From NCBI RefSeq assembly GCF_001890385.1, contig NZ_CP018221.1, positions 1,909,501 through 1,973,500 of the forward strand: a DNA stretch of 64,000 bases, read 5' to 3'. Position 1 is the first letter of the stretch. Every line of letters starts with the position of its first letter. Made by a program: the position numbers and the translations under genes. This DNA is from Tardibacter chloracetimidivorans. GTDB lineage: Bacteria > Pseudomonadota > Alphaproteobacteria > Sphingomonadales > Sphingomonadaceae. A model generated the notes under the pieces. That model saw only the letters and a list, made by a program, of their open reading frames with translations. It ran no database searches and had not been told where the DNA came from. Shown piece after piece: positions 42,413 to 51,556 of the stretch.

Positions 42413-43705
42413 CTACTCCTTTTCCTTGATGTCCGGGGCCGCCGAGGCACCGCCGCGATCGCCACCCTGAATGGTGTGAAGCGCCATCTGCCTGCGATGG
42501 CGGGCGTTCTGGCTGGCATGGAGTTTCTGCGCCCATGCCGGCGTGCCTTCGCTGCCACTTGTTGCAGCGGCGGCGCTGCCACCGCTGCCAGCGTTCCAGG
42601 CGGCTTGCTGTCCGCGTTCGGCAGCAGCGCGAATACCGAACGCGTTTCGCATCTTGTCGCCGGCGGCGCCCTTCGCGGCGCTCGCCATGCCGCCAATGCC
42701 GGCGCGGACAGTGTTGGAGCCCGACGTCTCCTGGCCCAGCTTGTAGGCTGTGGAGGCCGCCGAGCCCATCGACGTGCCGGCGCGGATCGCGCCGAGACCG
42801 GCGCCGCCGACGGCACGCGCCGCGCCGACCGCGCCAGCCCCCGCCATTGCGAGGCCGCCGCCGGCGAGCGCTGTGGTGGCGATGACCGACCCGGCGCCAA
42901 GCTGAGGTGCGCCAGCGACCAGACCGGACGCAATGGCGGGACCGAAGATCGCGAGTCCGAAAATCGCAAGACTGGCCAGCATCAGCGACACGGCCTGCTC
43001 GATCGACACCTCGCCGACAGTCATCGCGCTGGTGAAGTCGGCGAAATAGTTGGAGCCGATGCCGACGATTACGGCGAGCACCATCACCTTGATGCCCGAG
43101 CTGACCACGCTGCCGAGCACGCGTTCGGCGACGAACGACGTGCGATTCCACAGCGCGAACGGCACCAGCACGAATCCGGCCAGGCTTGTCAGCTTGAACT
43201 CGAGGATCGTGATGAAGAGCTGGATGGCCAGGATGAAGAAGGCGAGGATGACGATGATCCAGGCGATCACCAGCACCGCGATCTCGATGAAATTGTCGAA
43301 GAAGGCGATCGGGCCGACCAGCTCCTTGGCCTGTTCGAGCAGCGGCCAGGCCGCCTCGAAGCCGGTTCCGGCGAGGCGGCCGGGCCGAAGCAGGTCGTCG
43401 GCGGTGATCGCGCTGCCGCCCGCGGTCAACCCAAGGCCGGCGAAGCTGCGGAAGATGATCTCGGAGAGGGTCGAGAAGCTGTTGAGGATCAGCGCGAAGA
43501 CGCCGACGTAGAGAATTTTCTTGAGGAACTTGCCGATAACGTCATCTTCGCCGCCGAGCGCCCAGAACAGGCCGGCGAGCGTGATGTCGATGCCGATCAA
43601 TATGGTGGTCAGGAACGCGACGTCACCGCCCAGCAGACCGAACCCGCTGTCGATGTAAGCGATGAACGCTTCCATGAAGTGATCGATGACGGAGAGGTCG
43701 TCCAA
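42413..43705 (-). CDS. trbL: TrbL, polytopic mating-pore protein (430 aa)
   Basis: VirB6/TrbL family with about six membrane helices between residues 20 and 270 (for example TILIGIDITLAGLFWALG and IAVLVIAWIIVILAFFILA), then a Gly/Ala-rich C-terminal tail. TTG start at 43705 is 8 bases after AAGGA. A gap of 125 bases separates it from TrbJ; the usual small TrbK lipoprotein gene is not present there. Confidence 0.92.
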   Translation of the reverse strand: MDDLSVIDHFMEAFIAYIDSGFGLLGGDVAFLTTILIGIDITLAGLFWALGGEDDVIGKFLKKILYVGVFALILNSFSTLSEIIFRSFAGLGLTAGGSAITADDLLRPGRLAGTGFEAAWPLLEQAKELVGPIAFFDNFIEIAVLVIAWIIVILAFFILAIQLFITILEFKLTSLAGFVLVPFALWNRTSFVAERVLGSVVSSGIKVMVLAVIVGIGSNYFADFTSAMTVGEVSIEQAVSLMLASLAIFGLAIFGPAIASGLVAGAPQLGAGSVIATTALAGGGLAMAGAGAVGAARAVGGAGLGAIRAGTSMGSAASTAYKLGQETSGSNTVRAGIGGMASAAKGAAGDKMRNAFGIRAAAERGQQAAWNAGSGGSAAAATSGSEGTPAWAQKLHASQNARHRRQMALHTIQGGDRGGASAAPDIKEKE

Positions 43706-43830
43706 AACGAAAATCCTTGTCAGTCAGGGAGGGTGTCGCGGAAGCCGGCGGCCATGAGGGGGAAAGCCCTTCGGCCTCCGCGACGGAGCGACGCTGATGG
43801 GGAGCTGAGGATCAGTGCCGCCCCAGCTCG

Positions 43831-44565
43831 TCAGCGCGGCGTGTAAGCCTTGCCATCACCGAGGAAGCGGCGCGTCGATTCCCGCGCCTCGCGCTCGATC
43901 TGCCCGCGCCGCGCCTGCTCGATGGACTCCGCGCGGAACTGCGCCGCCATCATGTTCTGAATCTGGAGCTGCTGCTTGGCTGTGAGCGCGAGAAGCTGAT
44001 TGGTTGCCTGCTGCGCCTGCAACGATCCTTCCGCGCCCTGGCTGCGCGCGACGATCTCGGCGAGCACCTGGGTGTCGCTACGCACATTGTCGACGATGCG
44101 ATTCTGGACCCCCATTGTCTGCCGGAACGCGGTCATCGCCGTGTCGAGCTGGGTGCGGGCGCGGCCGACCCGCTGGTCGCGGCGAAAGATCTGGTCGAAG
44201 CTTTCAGGGTAAAGCTGGCGAAACCGGTCGTCGAGCTGGTCGATGCGGAAGTCGATGCCTTGCGCTTGGCCCATGAGCTGGTCGATCTGCTGGAGCCGCT
44301 GGCGCAGTTCCTGAAGCTGCGGGAAGTCGATGCGGCTCAGGTTCTTGCCCTGATTGATGAGCATCTGCGCTTCGTTCTGGAGGCTCCGGATCTGGTTGTT
44401 GATCTGCTGGAGCGTCCGCGCGGCAGTGAGCATGTTCTGCGAATAGTTGGTCGTGTCGAACACACTGAGCTGCGCCGACGCTGGGGCGCTGGTCAGCACG
44501 CCGGTGCCGAGCGAGCCGATCGCGGCGGTGCCGAGGATGGCGGCGATCATGTATTTCTTCGTCAT
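43831..44565 (-). CDS. trbJ: TrbJ, VirB5-like pilus protein (244 aa)
   Basis: Signal peptide (MTKKYMIAAILGTAAIGSLG, cleavage after ASA near 31), then helical coiled coils (NQIRSLQNEAQMLINQGKNL, QLQELRQRLQQIDQLMGQ) typical of TrbJ. Minor pilus-associated component. The start overlaps the TrbE stop. Confidence 0.9.
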   Translation of the reverse strand: MTKKYMIAAILGTAAIGSLGTGVLTSAPASAQLSVFDTTNYSQNMLTAARTLQQINNQIRSLQNEAQMLINQGKNLSRIDFPQLQELRQRLQQIDQLMGQAQGIDFRIDQLDDRFRQLYPESFDQIFRRDQRVGRARTQLDTAMTAFRQTMGVQNRIVDNVRSDTQVLAEIVARSQGAEGSLQAQQATNQLLALTAKQQLQIQNMMAAQFRAESIEQARRGQIEREARESTRRFLGDGKAYTPR

Positions 44566-47045
44566 TGGTCATCTCCTTCTGGGGTTGGTGGCGGGGGAAA
44601 ATCGGCGAGCAGGTCGGCCGCCCATTCGAGGCCGGCGCCGGCAAGGAAGCGGCGGGCGAACTCGGTCGGCTCGCGCCACCCGAAGTCGAGCGGATCGATT
44701 TCCGACAGGATGGCGTCGATGCGCTTCTGCGTCTCGGGATCGGAGGCGCCGCACAGCGCCAGCGCGATCGGGCCTAGTCCCAGCTCGAACAGGCGGTTGC
44801 CGCGCGCGGACTGGAGGTAATATTGCCGCTTGGGGGTCGCGCGGCTGACCAGCTCGATCTGCCGCCCGTTCAGGCCGAACCGGACATAGGCGGCCTGGCT
44901 CTGCGGCTCGATCGCGCGGTCGTTAGGCAGCAGGATGCGCTGGGGGCAGCTCTCGATGATCGCCGGCGCGATCGTGCTGTCGGCGATGTCCGCGAGCGAC
45001 TGGGTCGCGAACACCACCGCGACGTTGCGCTTCCTCAGCACCTTCAGCCATTCGCGGATTCGCGCGGCGAAGAGCGGGTGATCGAGGAACACCCAGGCTT
45101 CGTCGAGGATCAGCAGCGTCGGCCGCCCGGTGAACCGCTCCTCGAGGCGGTGGAACAGATAGGTGAGCACCGGTGCGACGACGCCGGCCTGCCCCATCAG
45201 GGCTTCGGTCTCGAAGCACTGGACGTCGGCGATGGCCAAGTCGTCTTCGGCGGCGTCGAGCAGCCGGCCGAACGGCCCTTCCAGCGTATAGGGCGCGAGC
45301 GCGGAACGGAGCGGTGTCGATTGCAGCAGCAGCGACAGACCGGTCAGCGTCCGTTCCTCGACCGGCGCGGTCGCAAGATTGGTCAGCGCCGACCAGACCG
45401 CTTCCTTGATCTCGGGCGTTACCAGCACCTTTTCGTGAGCGAGCAAGGCGCCGATCCATTCGGCGGCCCATGCGCGTTCGTCGGCGCGGTCGATGTGCCG
45501 CAATGGCTGGAAGGCGATGGCGCGGCCGCCCTCGTCACCGTCGCCGCCAAGGCCGAGCGCATGATGCGCGCCGCCCATCGCCAGCACGGCGGCGCGCGCC
45601 GAAAAGCCCTTGTCGAAGACATAGACCTGGGAGTCAGGGTAGCGCCGGAACTGGAGCGCCAGCAGCGCGAGCATGACCGACTTGCCGGCCCCAGTTGGCC
45701 CGACGATCAGCATATGGCCGACGTCGCCGACATGGGTAGAGAGCCGGAACGGCGTCGATCCGCTGGTCTCCGCGTAGAGCAGCGGCGGGCCGTCCAGATG
45801 AGTATTGCCTGCCGGCCCCGCCCATACCGAGGACAGCGGCATCAGATGCGCGAGGTTCAGCGTGTGGACGATGGGCTGGCGGACGTTGGCATAGACATGG
45901 CCCGGCAGGCTCGACAGCCACGCCTCGACCGCATTGATTCCCTCACGGATGCAGGTGAAGCCGAGCCCGTTGACGATCCGCTCGACGCTGCGGACCTTCT
46001 CCTCGACCCGCGCGCGATCGGCATCGGTGACGGTGATGGTCGTCGTGAGATAGCCGAAGGCGACATGATCGCCGCCAAGCGCCTGCAAGGCGAGATCGGC
46101 ATCGATCACCTTATTGTCGGCATCGGAATCGAGAAGCTGGACCGGCTGATTGTAGATGACCTCGCGCAAGAGCGCGGTGATCGACTTCCTCTTGTTGAAC
46201 CACTGGCGGCGGAGCTTCGTCAGCGCCTTGGTCGCGTCGGTCTTGTCGAGCGCGATGAAGCGCGTCACCCAGCGGTAGCCGAAATCCTCGTGGTTGAGCG
46301 CGTCGAGGATGCCGGGCCGGCTCGCATTCGGGAAACCAAGAATGGTGAGCGTTCGGACATGATGATCACCCAGCATCGGCTCCAGCCCGCCGGACAACGG
46401 CGTGTCGGCAAGCAGCCCGTCGAGATACATCGGTGTCGCTGGAACGGCGACGACATGGCGGCGCGTCGAGATGGTGCCGTGCAGAAACGTCAGCGTCTCG
46501 GCATCGTCGAGCGCGCGCACCTCCGGCATGAATCCGGCGAACAGGTCCAGTGCCCGGTCGGTCTCGGCGACGAAAGCCGCCAATGCCTGGCGCCAGTCGC
46601 GGCCCTTCACCTCGTCACCGCGCTCGACCAGCGCCCGTCCGGCCGTGTCGGTCTGGTCGGGCGGCGGCAGGAAGGTGAGCGTCAGATAGTAGCGGCTCTC
46701 GAAATGCTGGCCGGCATTCTCGAAGCCCGCGCGGCGCTCCTCGTCGACCAGCCAGGACGCGGCGTCAGGGAAATCGCTCGCCGGGTAGCCCAGCGCCTCG
46801 CGCCGCTCGGCCTCGAAGTGGAGCGCCCAGCCGGAACCGAAGCGCTTGAGGACATTGTTCGCCCGCGCGCAGGTCGCGACCAACTCCGCTTCGGTGGCGG
46901 ATTCCATGTCCGGCCCGCGGAAGCGCGCGGTGCGCTGGAAGCTGCCATCCTTGTTGAGGATCACGCCGGGCGCGATCAACGCCGCCCACGGCAGATGGTC
47001 GGCGAGCCGATCAGCTTGTCGGCGATATTCACGCAGGCTCAGCAT
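44562..47045 (-). CDS. trbE: TrbE, VirB4-like ATPase (827 aa)
   Basis: Main energiser of the mating pore. CagE/TrbE/VirB N-terminal domain followed by an ATPase with Walker A GPTGAGKS near residue 447 and Walker B LLILDEAWVFL near 648. The start at 47045 (MLSLREYRRQADRLADHLPW) matches the family N-terminus; a longer frame from 47165 lies inside TrbD. The gene overlaps TrbD by 7 bases and TrbJ by 4. Confidence 0.94.
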   Translation of the reverse strand: MLSLREYRRQADRLADHLPWAALIAPGVILNKDGSFQRTARFRGPDMESATEAELVATCARANNVLKRFGSGWALHFEAERREALGYPASDFPDAASWLVDEERRAGFENAGQHFESRYYLTLTFLPPPDQTDTAGRALVERGDEVKGRDWRQALAAFVAETDRALDLFAGFMPEVRALDDAETLTFLHGTISTRRHVVAVPATPMYLDGLLADTPLSGGLEPMLGDHHVRTLTILGFPNASRPGILDALNHEDFGYRWVTRFIALDKTDATKALTKLRRQWFNKRKSITALLREVIYNQPVQLLDSDADNKVIDADLALQALGGDHVAFGYLTTTITVTDADRARVEEKVRSVERIVNGLGFTCIREGINAVEAWLSSLPGHVYANVRQPIVHTLNLAHLMPLSSVWAGPAGNTHLDGPPLLYAETSGSTPFRLSTHVGDVGHMLIVGPTGAGKSVMLALLALQFRRYPDSQVYVFDKGFSARAAVLAMGGAHHALGLGGDGDEGGRAIAFQPLRHIDRADERAWAAEWIGALLAHEKVLVTPEIKEAVWSALTNLATAPVEERTLTGLSLLLQSTPLRSALAPYTLEGPFGRLLDAAEDDLAIADVQCFETEALMGQAGVVAPVLTYLFHRLEERFTGRPTLLILDEAWVFLDHPLFAARIREWLKVLRKRNVAVVFATQSLADIADSTIAPAIIESCPQRILLPNDRAIEPQSQAAYVRFGLNGRQIELVSRATPKRQYYLQSARGNRLFELGLGPIALALCGASDPETQKRIDAILSEIDPLDFGWREPTEFARRFLAGAGLEWAADLLADFPPPPTPEGDDQ

Positions 47046-47323
47046 GCGAGGTGCCCCTTCTGGCGGAGATGGCGGGCAAGGACCGGCGCGAAATCGGGGT
47101 CGCGCTTCGCGGCAAACATCGCCAGCGTGTGACCGAAGGCCCAGAGCAGCAGGCCCGCGATCCATTGCTGGAGGCCGAGGCCGATCGCCGCCGCCAGCGT
47201 GCCGTTGACGATCGCGATCGCGCGGGGCGCGCCGCCGAGCAGGATCGGTTCCGCCAGCGCGCGGTGCATCGGCGCCTCGAAGCCTTCGATATGCTGGGCG
47301 CCGTACGTATTTGGGGCGATCAT
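47039..47323 (-). CDS. trbD: TrbD, VirB3-like inner-membrane protein (94 aa)
   Basis: Starts with a conserved EGFEAPMHRALAEPILLGGAPR motif, then two close membrane helices (AIVNGTLAAAIGLGLQQWI and LLLWAFGHTLAMF), the TrbD/VirB3 pattern. It is thought to couple TrbE to the membrane; the overlap of the two genes fits that pairing. Start overlaps the TrbC stop (ATGA). Confidence 0.92.
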   Translation of the reverse strand: MIAPNTYGAQHIEGFEAPMHRALAEPILLGGAPRAIAIVNGTLAAAIGLGLQQWIAGLLLWAFGHTLAMFAAKRDPDFAPVLARHLRQKGHLAC

Positions 47324-47697
47324 GCGATCAACGCCCCGCCGCCGAAGCTGAAGAAGCTGAGGAAGAAGCTCGACGCCGCGAAGGCGATCGACAGGCCGAA
47401 CACGATCTGGATCAAGCGGCGGAAGCCGCCCGCGGTCTCGCCGAACGCGAGCGTCAAGCCGGTGACGATGATGATGATCACCGCGACGATCTTGGCGACC
47501 GGCCCCTGGACCGACTCCAGCACCTGCTGAAGCGGTTCCTCCCACGGCATGCCCGAGCCGGCGGCCAGGGCGAGCGCCGGGGCCAGGACCAGCCCGGTCG
47601 CGGCAACCTTCAAGGTGGACGACAGCGCGGTCGAAGCCAGTAACCGGGACTTGCGATTGTCGGGTTTGGCTGCCGCGGGTTGCGTGGGCACGGACAT
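47320..47697 (-). CDS. trbC: TrbC, VirB2-like prepilin (125 aa)
   Basis: Long leader with a basic N-terminus (DNRKSRLLASTALS), then two hydrophobic segments (AKIVAVIIIIVTGLTLAFG and LIQIVFGLSIAFAASSFFLSF) joined by a short loop, as in TrbC/VirB2 pilins that are cyclised or processed to form the conjugative pilus. Lies 3 bases from TrbB. The usual cleavage site ALA-AGSGM (about residue 46) is visible. Confidence 0.9.
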   Translation of the reverse strand: MSVPTQPAAAKPDNRKSRLLASTALSSTLKVAATGLVLAPALALAAGSGMPWEEPLQQVLESVQGPVAKIVAVIIIIVTGLTLAFGETAGGFRRLIQIVFGLSIAFAASSFFLSFFSFGGGALIA

Positions 47698-47700
47698 GGA

Positions 47701-48708
47701 TCAGTCTCCTTCGGACAGGGTTGCGGGATCGGGGGTGAGGTCGAGGACGGCGTAATTTCCGTCAGGGTCGAGGCCGGCGACGCGCGCGATCGTCTCGACA
47801 CGGCGCGCGAGGCCGCGCCCGGAGATGAACACGATCATGTCGATGGCCTCGGCGATCAGCCGGCGCGGGACGGTGACGACGCTTTCCTGCACGAGCTGTT
47901 CGAGCCGGTAGAGCGCGGACGTCGCGCTGTTCGCGTGAACGGTGGCGATGCCGCCCGGATGCCCGGTGTTCCAGGCTTTGAGCATGTCGAGGGCTTCGCG
48001 TCCGCGAACCTCGCCGACGATTATGCGGTCGGGGCGCAGGCGCAGCGTCGAGCGGACAAGATCGGCCATGCTGACGCTGGCCACCATCGCCGCCGTTCCG
48101 GGCCGCGTCCGCAGCGCCACCACGTCGCTCGCCGCGCATTGCAGCTCGCGGGTGTCCTCGATGATGAGGACGCGTTCGTCGAGGTGCGCCATTTCGGCGA
48201 GCAGCGCGTTGGCGAGCGTCGTCTTGCCCGATGACGTGCCGCCCGCGACCAGGATGTTCTTGCGGTCGACTACCGCCAGGCTCAGCAGCCGCGCCGTATC
48301 GGCCGGCATGATGCCGTCCTTCACATAGTCGAGCAGCGTGTAGATCTTCGCGGCGGGCTTGCGGATCGAGAAGCACGGCGCGAGGCTGACCGGCGGCAAT
48401 ATGCCTTCGAACCGCTCGCCGGCGCCTTCGCCATGCGACGGAAGCTCGGCCGACACGATCGGCGCGGCGGCATGAACCTCGGTCCGCGCATGGCTGGCAA
48501 CGAGACGGATGATCCGTTCGACCTGCGCCGGATCGTAGCGGGTGCCGGTGTCGATCCGACCTTCGCCGAGCCGGTCGATGCGCAGCACGCCGTCCGGGTT
48601 GACCATGATCTCCTGCGTCGCGGGATCGGCGAGCGCGGCGACGATGGACGGCCCCATCGCAGTCCGCAGCATCGCCCGCCGGCGGTCGGATGAAAGCGCC
48701 TCGCTCAT
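47701..48708 (-). CDS. trbB: TrbB, VirB11-like secretion ATPase (335 aa)
   Basis: Hexameric traffic ATPase: Walker A GGTSSGKTT near residue 157, Asp box VLIIEDTRELQ, Walker B-type RPDRIIVGEVRG and His box GHPGGIATVHANS. Length is normal. Start at 48708 overlaps the CopG-like stop; longer in-frame starts lie in that gene. Supplies energy for pilus assembly and substrate passage. Confidence 0.94.
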   Translation of the reverse strand: MSEALSSDRRRAMLRTAMGPSIVAALADPATQEIMVNPDGVLRIDRLGEGRIDTGTRYDPAQVERIIRLVASHARTEVHAAAPIVSAELPSHGEGAGERFEGILPPVSLAPCFSIRKPAAKIYTLLDYVKDGIMPADTARLLSLAVVDRKNILVAGGTSSGKTTLANALLAEMAHLDERVLIIEDTRELQCAASDVVALRTRPGTAAMVASVSMADLVRSTLRLRPDRIIVGEVRGREALDMLKAWNTGHPGGIATVHANSATSALYRLEQLVQESVVTVPRRLIAEAIDMIVFISGRGLARRVETIARVAGLDPDGNYAVLDLTPDPATLSEGD

Positions 48709-49103
48709 GACCCCGCCTCGGCGGTGTCGAGCGTTCGCTTGCCTGCGGCGATCTGCCGGCCGAGCTGGGCGATAAAGCGGTCGAACCGCTCGTTGCCAGC
48801 CGCGACCGCCGCAGCATCCGCCTCGGGGAGCGGCGCGGTGACAGTGAGCTGGTAGCGGACGAACAGCGACAGGGCTTCGAGCACCACCTCGATGTCGCGA
48901 CGGCATGCGCCGATCTCGCGCGAGATACGGTCGAGCCGAACCTTGAGGAGGTCGTCCACCTCCTTGGTCGCGCGACGCGCGAGCCAGTCGCGAAGTGCTT
49001 CATTGACGACGCGCGACTTGTTGCCGCCACGCCGAAGGATGGCGAGCCCTTCAAGCGCCTCGCTCAGCTCGCGGTCGATATAGAGATTTTGCCGGACCTT
49101 CAT
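48705..49103 (-). CDS. CopG-like ribbon-helix-helix protein of the transfer operon (132 aa)
   Basis: Residues about 1-45 (MKVRQNLYIDRELSEALEGL, then NKSRVVNEALRDWL) form a ribbon-helix-helix DNA-binding domain; the rest is helical and may oligomerise. A CopG-type gene between TraG and TrbB is usual in this ICE family and may regulate transfer genes. It follows TraG by 3 bases. Confidence 0.85.
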   Translation of the reverse strand: MKVRQNLYIDRELSEALEGLAILRRGGNKSRVVNEALRDWLARRATKEVDDLLKVRLDRISREIGACRRDIEVVLEALSLFVRYQLTVTAPLPEADAAAVAAGNERFDRFIAQLGRQIAAGKRTLDTAEAGS

Positions 49104-49106
49104 GGC

Positions 49107-51128
49107 TCAGAGCCCCGGCAGGAGGTCGCGGTCGCGACCCTGATTCATGGCGTGACCGCGGACCAGCGCGCCGCGCACGCGGTCCATCGCCCGCTTGTCG
49201 GCGGCGGCGTCGCTGTCGTCGCGATCGATGTCGGGCAGCTCGAGCTGCTTGGCCGGCTCCGCTTTGGCGATCTTTTCCTCGAGACCGGGATGGCGCTGCT
49301 GCTGGAGACCGCCTGCCTCATCGGCCGCGCTCGCCTCATCCTCGGTCTTGCCGAGGCGGGTATCGGGATTGCGGACGAGACCACCCCAATCGTCGGCGCG
49401 CGGCTGCGGCCGGTCGGCATAGGCGCCCTGCGCAAGAGCCGGCGGTGGCGCCAGGCGGCTCTGGAAGTTGCGATCGTCGTAATAGCGCAGCTTCTTCGCC
49501 CGGATCGGCGCCATGCCCGAGACCAGCACCAGCTCGTCGGCCGGCGGGAGCTGCATCACCTCGCCCTGGGTCAGAAGCGGCCGCGCGGTCTCCTGCCGGC
49601 TGACCATGACATGCGCGAGCCACGGCGCGAGCCGATGTCCGGCATAGTTGCGCATGGCGCGCTGTTCGGTCGCGACGCCCAGCGCATCCGAAATCCTGCG
49701 CGCGGTCCGCTCGTCATTGGTCGCGAAGGCAACGCGGACATGGCAGTTGTCGAGGATGGAGTTATGCTCGCCATAAGCCTTCTCGATCTGGTTGAGGCTC
49801 TGAGCGATCAGGAAGGCGCGCACGCCGTAGCCGGCCATGAATGCAAGGCTCGTCTCGAAGAAGTCGAGCCGCCCCAGCGCCGGGAACTCGTCCAGCATCA
49901 TCAGCAGTTCGTGCTTGCGGCCTTTGGTCCGCTCGGCATCCAGCTTCTCGGTCAGGCGGCGGCCGATCTGGTTGAGGACCAGGCGCACCAGCGGCTTGGT
50001 GCGGCTGATGTCCGACGGCGGAATGACGAGGTAGAGCGACACCGGCTGCGGCGCTTCGACGAGATCGGCGATCCGCCAGTCGCAGGCCGAAGTCACCTCC
50101 GCGACGGTCGGATCGCGGTAGAGCCCGAGGAACGACATCGCGGTGGACAGCACGCCCGAGCGTTCGTTCTCGCTCTTGTTGAGCACCTCGCGCGCCGCCG
50201 ATGCGACGACCGGATGGACCTTCGGCGCCTCCTTGGTGCCGAGATGGTTGTTGGTCATCATCCGCCGTAGCGTGGCGGTGAACGGCCGCTGCGGATCGGA
50301 GAGGAAGGTGGCGACCCGCGCCAGGGTCTTCTCTTCCTCGGCATAGAGGATGTGGAGGATCGCGCCGACGAGCAGGCTGTGGCTGGTCTTTTCCCAGTGC
50401 GATCGACGCTCCAGCGCCCCTTCTGGGTCGACCAATATGTCGGCAATGTTCTGTACGTCGCGGACTTCATGCTCGCCGCGCCGGACCTCCAGCAGAGGAT
50501 TGTATTTAGCGGAGAGCGGATCGGTCGGGTTGAACAGCAGGGCATGGCTGAACAGGCCGCGCCAGCCCGCGGTAAGCTGCCAGTTCTCGCCCTTGATGTC
50601 GTGGATGACCGCCGAGCCGGTCCAGCTCAGCAGAGTCGGAACGACTAGGCCGACGCCCTTGCCCGAACGGGTCGGGGCGAAGGCCATGACATGCTCCGGG
50701 CCTTCATGACGGAGATACCGGCCACGCAGGCGGCCAAGGAATATGCCGGCGTCACGGTGAAGACCGGCGCGCTCGATCTCGCGTGCCGTTGCCCAACGGG
50801 CGGAGCCGTAAGTAGTGACATGACGCTGTTGCCGTGCCCGCCAGAGCGATCCCGCGATCGCCGCCCCGCATCCGAGGAAGCCGCTGGCGCCCGCCAGCAT
50901 CCCAGCCTTGTCGAAAACCTTCGGCGCGTAGGCTTCGAACGCATACCACCACCAGAAGATTTCCCACGGGCGGTAGACGGGCGTGCCGGCGAAAGTGAAC
51001 CAGGCTTCGCCAAGCTGCGGCTGATAGCCGAGCTGCGCCGCCGTCCATTGGGTTGCGGCCCAAACGCCCGCGATGACGATCGCGAAAACAACGAAGATCT
51101 GGCCGACAAGCAGTTTGGTGGGGGTCAC
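49107..51128 (-). CDS. traG: TraG, VirD4-like coupling protein (673 aa)
   Basis: Links the relaxase-DNA complex to the mating pore. Two N-terminal membrane segments (about 8-28 and 75-95), Walker A APTRSGKGVG at 151-160 and Walker B LLMMLDEFPALG near residue 400. The C-terminal about 60 residues are charged and variable. Head of the leftward run traG to alpA; a small inactivated gene is divergent from it upstream. Confidence 0.94.
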   Translation of the reverse strand: MTPTKLLVGQIFVVFAIVIAGVWAATQWTAAQLGYQPQLGEAWFTFAGTPVYRPWEIFWWWYAFEAYAPKVFDKAGMLAGASGFLGCGAAIAGSLWRARQQRHVTTYGSARWATAREIERAGLHRDAGIFLGRLRGRYLRHEGPEHVMAFAPTRSGKGVGLVVPTLLSWTGSAVIHDIKGENWQLTAGWRGLFSHALLFNPTDPLSAKYNPLLEVRRGEHEVRDVQNIADILVDPEGALERRSHWEKTSHSLLVGAILHILYAEEEKTLARVATFLSDPQRPFTATLRRMMTNNHLGTKEAPKVHPVVASAAREVLNKSENERSGVLSTAMSFLGLYRDPTVAEVTSACDWRIADLVEAPQPVSLYLVIPPSDISRTKPLVRLVLNQIGRRLTEKLDAERTKGRKHELLMMLDEFPALGRLDFFETSLAFMAGYGVRAFLIAQSLNQIEKAYGEHNSILDNCHVRVAFATNDERTARRISDALGVATEQRAMRNYAGHRLAPWLAHVMVSRQETARPLLTQGEVMQLPPADELVLVSGMAPIRAKKLRYYDDRNFQSRLAPPPALAQGAYADRPQPRADDWGGLVRNPDTRLGKTEDEASAADEAGGLQQQRHPGLEEKIAKAEPAKQLELPDIDRDDSDAAADKRAMDRVRGALVRGHAMNQGRDRDLLPGL

Positions 51129-51296
51129 ATTCTGGCTCCGGGAAGGACGGTTCGTCCTGGCCCGGAAAGAATCGCATCGGCCGCGGCGGGAGCGTTAGTG
51201 CCTCTCTGCCGACAGCGACCACCTTTCTACCGACATCGCGGCCCATCGTGGGCGCCCATTGACTCATCGTTCTATTTTTGTTCTCATCGTCAGACT

Positions 51297-51556
51297 ATGA
51301 CCATGACCCGAGTCGATGACGACGTTCTCGCGCTACATCTCGAAGTGGCACTGGCTGGCACAGCCCCATCCTGCTCGACGGCTTGAGCGATCCGGATCAA
51401 CGTCGGCGTCATGCAGCGGTCGGTGAAATCGCCCGGCAAATGGTCAAAAGGCTGCGCAGCTTCGATATTCAAAGCGAGGACACGATGTTCACCCGCAGTC
51501 CGCAGCAAACCCTGTTCCCGGATGACATGGGTCCAATCGGCATGGCGCAACGCTAA
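51297..51556 (+). pseudogene. Small frameshifted gene divergent from traG
   Basis: An ATG at 51297 opens 29 codons (MTMTRVDDDVLALHLEVALAG) and stops at 51386. In another frame LLDGLSDPDQRRRHAAVGEI onward runs to a stop at 51556. Restoring one extra TGGC in the TGGCTGGC at 51352-51359 joins them to one reading frame of about 87 codons, so a 4-base repeat contraction most simply explains the break. The stop overlaps the cap15 stop on the other strand. The rest of 51,129-51,296 holds no gene. Function unknown; a sequencing error is possible. Confidence 0.5.

Noticed and set aside
44823-47132. 769-codon plus-strand open frame opposite TrbE
   Set aside because: Antisense shadow typical of GC-rich DNA; TrbE has full family motifs on the other strand.
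51290-51550. 86-codon minus-strand frame between traG and cap15
   Set aside because: No ribosome site and composition unlike a protein; the plus-strand frames give a more coherent, though broken, product.
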